DNA from: an uncultured Clostridia bacterium
Lineage (GTDB): Bacteria > Bacillota > Clostridia > Oscillospirales > Acutalibacteraceae
Length of the DNA stretch: 7,384 nucleotides
Assembly: GCA_945227095.1 (NCBI GenBank)
Contig: CALYOC010000025.1
Coordinates: 1-7,384 of the forward strand
Reading direction: 5' to 3'
Positions 1 through 5,962 of this stretch are shown here, piece after piece. The notes under the pieces were generated by a model that saw only the letters and a program-made list of their open reading frames with translations, was not told the DNA's origin and searched no databases. The position numbers were made by a program, and so were the translations under genes. The stretch's first letter is position 1. Each line of letters opens with the position of its first letter.

Positions 1-315
1 GCTCAGAAGTTATTTAAGAATAAGAAGATTATAATAGTCGGCTGCGGAAGATTGGATTTTCCGTCCTTTGTCGCGGCGGTGCCCATGGCTATGATACCTA
101 TGCTTTATCTTATGTTTACCGGCGGCGGAATTGATGAGGACAAGATAGACCGCATATTTGATAGTTTCTATTCCGTAGATGACGGTACAACCCAAAATGT
201 CGGTATAGGACTAAGCGTCAGCAAGTATATTGTGGAGCAGCACGCGGGAACCGTCAGCGTCACAAATAACCATAACGGCGGCGTGACCTTCACCGCGGTT
301 TTACCTGTTGAATAA
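1..315 (+). CDS. Partial ORF ending in a histidine-kinase ATPase (HATPase_c) tail; 5' end outside window
   Basis: The frame is open from base 1 to the TAA at 313-315, giving 104 residues. Residues ~41-104 match the end of a HATPase_c domain: GGGI (G1-like), RIFDSFYS (F box, residues 51-58), GIGLSVSKYIVEQH (G2 box) and the usual final beta strands ending in TAVLP. In a two-component sensor kinase this part binds ATP. The style recalls KdpD-like kinases. What precedes it is wrong for a kinase: G1 reads FTGGGI, without the Asp of DxGxGI, and no NxxxNAxK N box lies 25-40 residues upstream. Residues ~22-39 are instead a hydrophobic, membrane-like stretch, preceded by KNKKIIIVGCGR. I cannot assign that part. 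It may be an in-frame deletion or fusion, a frameshifted or misassembled kinase, or a decayed gene. A TTG at 52 has no well-spaced ribosome site, so I treat the gene as entering from the left. Confidence 0.6.
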   Translation, partial: AQKLFKNKKIIIVGCGRLDFPSFVAAVPMAMIPMLYLMFTGGGIDEDKIDRIFDSFYSVDDGTTQNVGIGLSVSKYIVEQHAGTVSVTNNHNGGVTFTAVLPVE

Positions 316-320
316 ATATC

Positions 321-359
321 AGAGCAAAAGAGCAAAACTTTCCCTTTTGCTCTTTTTTT
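321..359 (+). terminator. Rho-independent terminator after the kinase-tail ORF
   Basis: A perfect 9-bp stem (AGAGCAAAA at 329-337 with TTTTGCTCT at 345-353) has a 7-base loop and runs into seven T's at 353-359, starting 14 bases after the stop codon. A second copy of the left arm, AGAGCAAAAG at 321-330, can pair with 344-353 instead (10 bp, 13-base loop), so two stem registers compete. Confidence 0.88.
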
Positions 360-424
360 GTGTAAATTGTGCTTTTTGCTCATGAGTGCGGCAGTTTTTC
401 AAAAAAGTTTATTTATTGTGAGAA

Positions 425-452
425 TTGTTGAAATTTAGTAATATGTTATAAT
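425..452 (+). promoter_or_regulatory. Sigma-A-type extended -10 promoter for the MATE gene
   Basis: A perfect -10 TATAAT at 447-452 is preceded by TG at 444-445, giving the extended form TGnTATAAT. A partial -35, TTGTTG, lies at 425-430 with a 16-base spacer. Predicted transcription starts near 459, leaving a leader of about 28 bases before the chosen start codon. The position between a strong terminator and the next gene supports the call. Confidence 0.7.
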
Positions 453-473
453 ATTATACGGAATATGTAAAAT

Positions 474-478
474 GAGGA
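474..478 (+). promoter_or_regulatory. Ribosome binding site that decides the MATE start
   Basis: GAGGA lies 8 bases before the ATG at 487. It overlaps the first codons of a possible earlier in-frame ATG at 472, which itself has no Shine-Dalgarno and would lie only about 13 bases from the predicted transcription start. The 487 start is therefore preferred. Confidence 0.7.
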
Positions 479-486
479 TTCAAGTT

Positions 487-1863
487 ATGGAAAAGGGATT
501 AAAAGAGAATAAAATGGGCGTAATGCCCATCAATAAATTGCTTATATCAATGTCCTTGCCTATGGTAATTTCCATGCTTATGCAGGCGTTTTATAATGTT
601 GTTGACAGCTTTTTTGTCGCCAAGGTAAGTGAGGATGCGCTCACCGCCGTTTCTCTTGTTTTCCCGGTGCAGAATTTGATGATCGCGTTTTCGACGGGAA
701 TCGCAGTAGGTGTTAACGCCGTCATCTCAAAGGCGCTCGGCGAGAGGGACAGGAAAACCGCAAACCGTGCGGCAATGCAGGGTATATTGATAGAAGCGGT
801 TTTCTGCGTTATGTTTTTATTCATCGGAATTTTCTTATCCGGTGTATTTATGCGTACACAGACCTCGTCGTCCGACATTGTCAAAATGGGCAAATCGTAT
901 ATGCAGGTTGTTTGCTGCGGCGCATGTGGAATTTACAGTGAGATAATTTTTGAGCGGCTTTTGCAGTCAACCGGCAAAACCGTATATTCAATGATAAGTC
1001 AGATGAGCGGTGCGGTAATCAATATCATTCTCGACCCGTGCCTTATCTTCGGATTGGGAATTTTCCCGAAACTCGGAGTGACCGGAGCGGCGGTCGCCAC
1101 CGTAATCGGTCAGGTAATTGCCGGAATAATGGCGATTCTGTTTAATAAATATAAGAATGAGGAACTCACCCTAAAACTTTCCGGGTTCAAGCCGGAGTTT
1201 AAGATAATCGGCAAGATATTATATGTCGGAATTCCATCTGTAATAATGGTAGCCATAGGCTCTATTATGGTTTATTTTATCAACAGAATACTCATCATGT
1301 TTACAACAACAGCCGTTGCGGTGTTCGGTGTGTATTTTAAACTTCAAAGTTTTGCGTTTATGCCGATTTTCGGTATCAATAACGGAATGATACCGATTAT
1401 TGCGTACAACTACGGTGCGGGCAAGAAACAGCGAATGAAGAAAACGGTAATGCTTTCAATGGTTTATGCCGTTTGTATAATGCTTGTTGCATTTGCCATT
1501 ATGCAGTTGTTCCCGAGCGAGCTTTTAAGTATTTTTGACGCGGGCGAGGATATGATGTATATCGGTACAATGGCACTGCGCCGAATCAGCCTGAGCTTTT
1601 TATTTGCCGGCATTTGTGTCATCACGGGTTCTGTCTGTCAGGCGCTCGGCAAGGGAGTTTACAGTATGCTCGTATCGCTTGTAAGGCAGCTTGTCGTGCT
1701 CGTTCCTGCGGCATATCTGCTGTCTTTAAGCGGCAAGGTGGAGAATGTTTGGTTTGCGTGGCCGATAGCGGAAATTGCCTCGCTTATAATGAGTACCATT
1801 TTCCTTTATCTGAGCTTTAAAAAGCTCAAATGGAATCATGTCGGCGGCGCTCCGAAAGAGTGA
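487..1863 (+). CDS. MATE-family efflux transporter (Na+ or H+ coupled)
   Basis: This 458-residue polytopic inner-membrane protein has the length and two-halved layout of MATE exporters (about 12 membrane helices). Such proteins expel cationic drugs, dyes or metabolites in exchange for Na+ or H+. Recognisable family signatures are YNVVDSFFVAKVSEDALTAV (residues ~36-55), the GIAVGVNAVISKALGERD segment after helix 2 (71-88), NIILDPCLIFGLGIFPKLGV (179-198) followed by TGAAVATVIGQ at the end of the first half, and PIFGINNGMIPIIAYNYGAG (293-312) at the matching place in the second half. The tail after the last helix (KKLKW) is short and basic. The start at 487 is chosen over 472 because GAGGA at 474-478 is correctly spaced. 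The gene stands alone, with a promoter and terminators on both sides. Neither substrate nor coupling ion can be read from the sequence. I see no regulator next to it. Confidence 0.93.
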   Translation: MEKGLKENKMGVMPINKLLISMSLPMVISMLMQAFYNVVDSFFVAKVSEDALTAVSLVFPVQNLMIAFSTGIAVGVNAVISKALGERDRKTANRAAMQGILIEAVFCVMFLFIGIFLSGVFMRTQTSSSDIVKMGKSYMQVVCCGACGIYSEIIFERLLQSTGKTVYSMISQMSGAVINIILDPCLIFGLGIFPKLGVTGAAVATVIGQVIAGIMAILFNKYKNEELTLKLSGFKPEFKIIGKILYVGIPSVIMVAIGSIMVYFINRILIMFTTTAVAVFGVYFKLQSFAFMPIFGINNGMIPIIAYNYGAGKKQRMKKTVMLSMVYAVCIMLVAFAIMQLFPSELLSIFDAGEDMMYIGTMALRRISLSFLFAGICVITGSVCQALGKGVYSMLVSLVRQLVVLVPAAYLLSLSGKVENVWFAWPIAEIASLIMSTIFLYLSFKKLKWNHVGGAPKE

Positions 1864-1885
1864 TATTTTTAAACTTCTGATACAA

Positions 1886-1918
1886 CGGGCCAAACAATGG
1901 TTTTGGTCTGTTTTTTTT
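1886..1918 (+). terminator. Rho-independent terminator after the MATE gene
   Basis: CGGGCCAAAC (1886-1895) pairs with GTTTTGGTCTG (1900-1910), with one bulged T and two G-T wobbles. The loop is AATG, and eight T's follow at 1911-1918. It begins about 22 bases after the TGA. Confidence 0.75.
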
Positions 1919-2001
1919 GTAAAATCAGCCGCTCATTAGGTCATATTTAACAAAATACAGTATGTATGTTTGAGTAAAAAGTAGAACCGCTGTGCCGTAT
2001 A

Positions 2002-2030
2002 TTGACTTTATCTATATTTGATGTTTTAAT
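2002..2030 (+). promoter_or_regulatory. Sigma-A-type promoter for the hypB cluster
   Basis: TTGACT (2002-2007, 5/6 to consensus) is followed after exactly 17 bases by TTTAAT (2025-2030, 5/6). Transcription would begin near 2037, leaving a leader of about 36 bases before hypB. The -10 lies inside a 10-base perfect palindrome, TTTAATTAAA at 2025-2034, which could be an operator but is simple AT-rich sequence. A second overlapping possibility is TTGATG (2018-2023), 16 bases, TAGAAT (2040-2045). No Ni-responsive riboswitch or clear NikR/Rex/FNR site is visible in 1919-2072. Confidence 0.62.
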
Positions 2031-2055
2031 TAAATAAGATAGAATATATTTATAT

Positions 2056-2062
2056 AAAGGGG
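2056..2062 (+). promoter_or_regulatory. Ribosome binding site fixing the GTG start of hypB
   Basis: AAAGGGG lies 10 bases before GTG at 2073. An in-frame TAA at 2064-2066 closes the frame upstream, and the first in-frame ATG is at residue 39, next to the P-loop, so GTG is the only plausible start. Confidence 0.75.
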
Positions 2063-2072
2063 TTAATATTCG

Positions 2073-2741
2073 GTGGACGAATTTAAAGTGATTGAAATTA
2101 AACAATCTGTTTTTGAAAATAATGATAAGCAGGCAGACCTTCTTCGAAACGAGCTTAAACAGCAAAAGACATTTTTACTCAACCTAATGTCCTCCCCCGG
2201 TTCGGGAAAAACCACAACTCTCAAAGCCCTTATCGGACTTTTAAAGGACAAGTTGCAAATGGGTGTTATGGAAGCTGACATTGATTCCGATGTCGATGCC
2301 AGAGCAATTGAGCAGGCGGGCGTCAGAGCTATACAGCTTCACACGGGCGGAATGTGCCATTTAGACGCCGGTATGACCCGCCAGGGAATCGAGAATTTCG
2401 GAACAGACGACTTGGATTTAGTCATTTTGGAAAATGTCGGGAATCTTGTCTGTCCTGCGGAATTTGACACCGGTGCGAGTAAAAATATGATGATTTTATC
2501 CGTCCCTGAGGGTGATGATAAGCCGCTTAAATATCCGCTGATGTTTACAGTTTCCGATTGTGTTTTGATAAATAAGATTGATACAAAAAGTGTTTTTGAT
2601 TTTGACGATGCCGCGGTGGTTGAGCGGATTAAAAGGCTCAATCCCGACGCTCGGATATTCTTTGTCAGCGCCAAGACGGGCGAGGGTATGGATCTTGTCG
2701 CCGATTGGCTTATCGAGCAGGTACGCGCGTGGTGCGAGTGA
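2073..2741 (+). CDS. hypB: Nickel-insertion GTPase HypB
   Basis: HypB is a cytoplasmic SIMIBI-class GTPase that, with HypA, delivers Ni2+ to the large subunit of [NiFe]-hydrogenases. The 222-residue protein carries the family signatures in order: Walker A SSPGSGKTT (residues 40-48), the switch-like EADIDSDVDA (67-76), TGGMCHLDA (91-99), ENVGNLVCPAEFD (120-132), VPEGDDKPLKYP (144-155), the guanine-specificity motif NKID (167-170) and SAKTGEG (199-205). Cys95, His96 and Cys127 are the conserved G-domain metal ligands at the dimer interface. The N-terminal high-affinity CxxCGC site and the histidine-rich stretch found in some HypBs are absent, so this is the short form without nickel storage. 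It starts at GTG and is the first gene of a same-strand cluster with the oxidoreductase and hypA. hypC, hypD, hypE, hypF and hydrogenase genes are not in the window. The nickel client is therefore unknown and could be another nickel enzyme. Confidence 0.95.
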   Translation: MDEFKVIEIKQSVFENNDKQADLLRNELKQQKTFLLNLMSSPGSGKTTTLKALIGLLKDKLQMGVMEADIDSDVDARAIEQAGVRAIQLHTGGMCHLDAGMTRQGIENFGTDDLDLVILENVGNLVCPAEFDTGASKNMMILSVPEGDDKPLKYPLMFTVSDCVLINKIDTKSVFDFDDAAVVERIKRLNPDARIFFVSAKTGEGMDLVADWLIEQVRAWCE

Positions 2742-2798
2742 GAACTCGGGAATTCCAATCCCGTATTTATAACACCGAAACAGAGAGAGGAAAAAGCT

Positions 2799-5525
2799 AT
2801 GGCAGAATACAAACCACAGAATTTGGGTGAGCCCAGAGAAATCATTTTACAGTTAGGTCAGATGATAACCGACAGGTTAGGCCACAAGGTAACTGTGGAA
2901 GACCCTGAGTATTGGGGACTCGCCTGCGTTGTTACGGACGAAATGGCAGAGGTAGCCCTGAAAATGAAGGTGCGCAAGCCCAAGACATTGCCCGAGATTG
3001 TCAAACTGACAGGTAAGGAGCCGGAACATCTTGAAAAACTGCTCAAGGAGATGGCGGATATCGGACTTATCGAGTACAATTGGGAGAATCCTGCCCGCGA
3101 GAAGCAGTATATTCTTCCTATGTTCGTTCCGGGAAGCGCCGAGTTCTTCAATATGAACTATGAGCAGATTAAAAAGAATCCGCAAATCGCACAGTTTTTG
3201 GACCACATCACGAGGTTGCCTCTCAATAAGCTCACCGCTATGGTACCCCCCGGAGGAGCGGGAATCGGAATGCATGTAATACCCGTTGAAAAGGCGATTG
3301 AAACGGAGAATAAATCTGTCGATATTGAGCATATCTCTCATTGGCTTAAAAAGTATGAGGGAAAATATGCGGCGAGCCCGTGTTCGTGCCGTATGTCGCG
3401 CTCCGTAATGGGCGAGGGCTGCGGAGACAACTGGGAGGATTGGTGTATCGGCGTAGGAGATATGGCAGATTACCTCGTTGAAACCAACAGAGGCCACTAT
3501 ATTACATATGATGAAGTTTTAGAGATTTTACAAAGGGCGGAGGACAACGGCTTTGTTCACCAGATTACAAATATTGACGGCGAGAATAAGATTTTCGCCA
3601 TATGCAACTGCAATGTCAATATCTGTAACGCCCTCAGAACCTCTCAGCTCTACAATACGCCGAATATGTCGCGTTCGGCATATGTTGCGCGTGTTGAGAG
3701 CGACAACTGCGTAGCCTGCGGCAGATGCGTTGAGTATTGCCCGGCGGGCGCGGTTAAACTCGGACAGAAGCTTTGCACCAAGCAGGGCGAGGTGGAGTAT
3801 CCCAAGACCGAGCTTCCCGATACGGTTAAGTGGGGAGAGGAGAAATGGACGCCCGACTATCGGGATAAAAACAGAATCAACTGTTATGATACAGGTACCG
3901 CACCATGTAAGACGGCTTGCCCGGCGCATATTGCCGTACAGGGATATCTTAAAATGGCGGCGCAGGGAAGGTACAAGGAAGCGCTGGCGCTTATCAAGAA
4001 GGAGAATCCGTTCCCGGCGGTGTGCGGAAGAGTATGTAACCGTCGTTGTGAGGACGCCTGCACAAGGGGAACGGTTGACCAAGCCGTTTCTATTGACGCG
4101 GTTAAGAAGTTTATCGCTCAAAAGGATTTGGACTCCGAGACAAGGTATATTCCGCCGGTTGTTCAGCCCTCAAACCGAGGACCGTTTGAGGAGAAGATTG
4201 CCATTATCGGCGCGGGACCTGCAGGACTCAGCTGCGCTTACTACCTTGCGGAAAAAGGCTATTCGCCCACAGTGTTTGAGAAAAACAGCCGTCCGGGCGG
4301 TATGCTCGTTTACGGAATTCCGTCTTATAAGCTGGAAAAGGATGTTGTTGACGCAGAGATAGATGTTATTCGTCAAATGGGCGTTGAAATTAAGTGCGGC
4401 ATTGAGGTCGGCAAGGACATTACCCTTGATGAACTCAGAGCGCAGGGCTATAAGGCGTTTTATATTGCAATCGGCTGCCAGGGCGGCAGAAGCGCCGGAA
4501 TACCCGGCGAGGACACCCCCGGAGTTATGAGCGCCGTTGAATTTTTGAGAAAAGCGGCCGAGGATAGCTCTTATTCATTGAAGGGAACGACGGTTGTTAT
4601 CGGCGGCGGTAATGTTGCGATAGATGTAGCGAGAACGAGCGGCAGGTGCGGTTCGGATCAGGTCGCTATGTATTGTCTTGAACCGCGCAATATGATGCCC
4701 GCCTCAGAGGAGGAAATTGCCGAGGCTCTTGAAGAGAATGTTTCCATTGAATGTGGATGGGGACCGAAGGAAATTGTCAGCGAAAACGGCAAGGTCAAGG
4801 CGGTTGTTTTCAAAAAGTGCGTCAGCGTATTTGATAATGACGGCAATTTTGCCCCCGAGTATGACGAGGCGAACACAATCACGGTTGAGTGCGACAATGT
4901 ATTTTTAAGCATTGGTCAAAGCATTGTTTGGGGAGATTTGTTAAAGGGCTCAAAGGTTGAATTGGGCAGAGGCGCAGCGGCAGGTGCCGATGCGTTGACA
5001 TATCAGACGGCACAGCCCGACATATTTGTCGGCGGAGATGTATATACAGGACCCAAATTCGCGATAGACGCTATTGCGGCGGGTAAGGAGGGCGCAGTTT
5101 CTCTTCACCGTTTTGTTCAGCCGAACACATCTCTGACAATCGGCAGAAATCGTCGTGACTTTATCGAACTTGATAAGAAGAATATCGTTCTCGACAGCTA
5201 CGATACCTCCTCCCGTCAGGAAGCCGGTATGGACGAGAGCATTGATTATCATAAGTCCTTCCGTGACGCACATAAAACTCTCACCGAGCAGCAGGTTAAA
5301 ATTGAGACCTCAAGATGTCTCGGCTGCGGCGCTTCGGTTGTGGATACCAATAAATGTATCGGCTGCGGACTTTGCACGACAAAGTGTGAGTTTGATGCCA
5401 TTCATTTGCACCGTGAGCTTCCCGAGTGCAGTAAGATGGTTAAGACGGAGGATAAGATGAAAGCCATTTTACCGTATATGCTCAAGCGTGAGATAAAGAT
5501 TAAGTTCGGTAAAAAAGGTAAGTAA
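2799..5525 (+). CDS. Fused multi-[4Fe-4S] FAD/NAD(P) oxidoreductase (GltD-like core) between hypB and hypA
   Basis: This is a 908-residue cytoplasmic redox protein; no signal peptide is seen. Domains in order are as follows. Residues ~20-100 are a winged-helix-like region (LPEIVKLTGKEPEHLEKLLK). Residues ~190-280 are a cysteine domain with C195, C197, C208, C216 and ICNCNVNIC (C269, C271, C276), as in 4Fe-4S proteins of strict anaerobes. A ferredoxin site has C304, C307, C310 and C314. Residues ~355-440 are a GltD N-terminal iron-sulfur domain with C362, C370, C374 and C409, C413, C417, C421. The FAD Rossmann fold has GAGPAG (471-476) and GGMLVYGIP. The NAD(P) fold has GGGNVAIDVA (602-611), then CLEPR where GltD has YRR. 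GGDVYTGPKFAIDAIAAG (745-762) closes the FAD site. A C-terminal ferredoxin site has C853, C856, C859 and C863, preceded by RCLGCG. GltD is about half this length, and no glutamate synthase large subunit is nearby, so a glutamate synthase label would mislead. The likely role is electron transfer between NAD(P)H and ferredoxin or another carrier; bifurcation is possible but unproven. The start has GAGAGG 8 bases upstream. Lying 57 bases after hypB and 4 bases before hypA suggests co-transcription. Confidence 0.9.
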   Translation: MAEYKPQNLGEPREIILQLGQMITDRLGHKVTVEDPEYWGLACVVTDEMAEVALKMKVRKPKTLPEIVKLTGKEPEHLEKLLKEMADIGLIEYNWENPAREKQYILPMFVPGSAEFFNMNYEQIKKNPQIAQFLDHITRLPLNKLTAMVPPGGAGIGMHVIPVEKAIETENKSVDIEHISHWLKKYEGKYAASPCSCRMSRSVMGEGCGDNWEDWCIGVGDMADYLVETNRGHYITYDEVLEILQRAEDNGFVHQITNIDGENKIFAICNCNVNICNALRTSQLYNTPNMSRSAYVARVESDNCVACGRCVEYCPAGAVKLGQKLCTKQGEVEYPKTELPDTVKWGEEKWTPDYRDKNRINCYDTGTAPCKTACPAHIAVQGYLKMAAQGRYKEALALIKKENPFPAVCGRVCNRRCEDACTRGTVDQAVSIDAVKKFIAQKDLDSETRYIPPVVQPSNRGPFEEKIAIIGAGPAGLSCAYYLAEKGYSPTVFEKNSRPGGMLVYGIPSYKLEKDVVDAEIDVIRQMGVEIKCGIEVGKDITLDELRAQGYKAFYIAIGCQGGRSAGIPGEDTPGVMSAVEFLRKAAEDSSYSLKGTTVVIGGGNVAIDVARTSGRCGSDQVAMYCLEPRNMMPASEEEIAEALEENVSIECGWGPKEIVSENGKVKAVVFKKCVSVFDNDGNFAPEYDEANTITVECDNVFLSIGQSIVWGDLLKGSKVELGRGAAAGADALTYQTAQPDIFVGGDVYTGPKFAIDAIAAGKEGAVSLHRFVQPNTSLTIGRNRRDFIELDKKNIVLDSYDTSSRQEAGMDESIDYHKSFRDAHKTLTEQQVKIETSRCLGCGASVVDTNKCIGCGLCTTKCEFDAIHLHRELPECSKMVKTEDKMKAILPYMLKREIKIKFGKKGK

Positions 5526-5529
5526 TTAT

Positions 5530-5874
5530 ATGCACGAATTAGGAATTATCTTTCATATCATCGACTCCGTGGAAGAGGTCGGTCGGGAAAACTCTCTCTC
5601 GAAGGTTTCAAAGGTAACCTTGGAGATAGGAGAGGTTTCCGGAGTGGTAGACGAGTACCTGTGCGATTGCTGGAAATGGGCGTCTGCGCGTTCCAAGTTG
5701 CTTGACGGCAGTGAGCTTGAGGTTGAGAAATTGCCGGCGGTGACATATTGTGAAAATTGCTCGGAGCAGTATTCCACCGTGAAATACGGCAAAATCTGTC
5801 CCAATTGCTCAAGCGACAGGACATATCTTCTTACGGGGAATGAGGTAAGTATTAAAGAAATTGAGGCTTGTTAG
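5530..5874 (+). CDS. hypA: Nickel metallochaperone HypA
   Basis: HypA is a small cytoplasmic protein that binds nickel at its N-terminus and zinc in a C-terminal loop, and works with HypB to load nickel into [NiFe]-hydrogenase or, in some bacteria, urease. The 114-residue product has normal family length and the diagnostic MHEL start, where His2 and the N-terminal amine are nickel ligands. It has LEIGEVSGV (residues 31-39), the zinc cysteines C74xxC77 and C90PxC93, and a closing GNEVSIKEIE, equivalent to the usual GxELxIxxIE. The start at 5530 is fixed because His2 must follow the initiator Met. A modest AAGG at 5515-5518 lies 11 bases upstream, inside the end of the oxidoreductase gene. The 4-base gap suggests translational coupling. 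Extra cysteines C45, C47 and the terminal C114 have no assigned role. Separation of hypA from hypB by an oxidoreductase gene is unusual, since the two are commonly adjacent. Confidence 0.93.
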   Translation: MHELGIIFHIIDSVEEVGRENSLSKVSKVTLEIGEVSGVVDEYLCDCWKWASARSKLLDGSELEVEKLPAVTYCENCSEQYSTVKYGKICPNCSSDRTYLLTGNEVSIKEIEAC

Positions 5875-5962
5875 CCCTCGTTTATTCGCGGGTGTTCGCG
5901 ATAAATGTATAAATAATGGGTTTTCCCGTTAGATTATAAATTTATTTTTAGGAGGAAATAAT
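5875..5962 (+). other. Spacer between hypA and the membrane-protein gene: weak hairpins, strong SD, no clear promoter
   Basis: The spacer holds an imperfect hairpin (CCCTCG 5875-5880 with CGCGGG 5887-5892, one mismatch) and a 6-bp hairpin (AATGGG 5915-5920 with CCCGTT 5925-5930, TTTT loop, one G-T pair). Neither is followed directly by a T run, so neither is a convincing terminator. TATAAA occurs at 5908-5913 and 5935-5940, but I find no good -35 for either. AGGAGG at 5950-5955, 7 bases before the ATG, is a near-perfect ribosome binding site. Read-through from the hyp cluster and a weak separate promoter are both possible. Confidence 0.4.

Noticed and set aside
52..315. Complete 87-residue protein starting at TTG 52
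   Set aside because: The frame is open to base 1, no spaced Shine-Dalgarno precedes the TTG, and the product would begin in mid-domain. A truncated larger gene is more likely.
1919..2072. NiCo riboswitch or Rex/NikR operator upstream of hypB
   Set aside because: No multi-helix riboswitch pattern is visible. The only Rex-like piece is a half-site, TTAACAA at 1947-1953, without its partner.
2747..2763. Terminator between hypB and the oxidoreductase gene
   Set aside because: CGGGA/TCCCG gives only a 5-bp stem and no T run follows, so read-through is expected.
2877..3497. Minus-strand ORF of 206 residues inside the oxidoreductase gene
   Set aside because: It lies wholly antisense to a clearly conserved coding region, has no recognisable family motifs, and is a codon-bias shadow.
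3528..4121. Minus-strand ORF of 197 residues
   Set aside because: It is antisense to the GltD-type iron-sulfur domain, with no domain or ribosome binding site supporting it.
3730..4362. Plus-strand 210-residue ORF in another frame of the oxidoreductase gene
   Set aside because: It is rich in Arg and Ser with low-complexity shadow composition. The overlapping frame carries the conserved Fe-S and FAD motifs.
2799..5525. Simple annotation as glutamate synthase small subunit (gltD)
   Set aside because: Only the central half resembles GltD. The protein is about twice as long, has extra Fe-S modules at both ends, and no large subunit is nearby.
5863..5892. Terminator after hypA
   Set aside because: Short competing hairpins with a bulge or mismatch, and no run of T's behind them.
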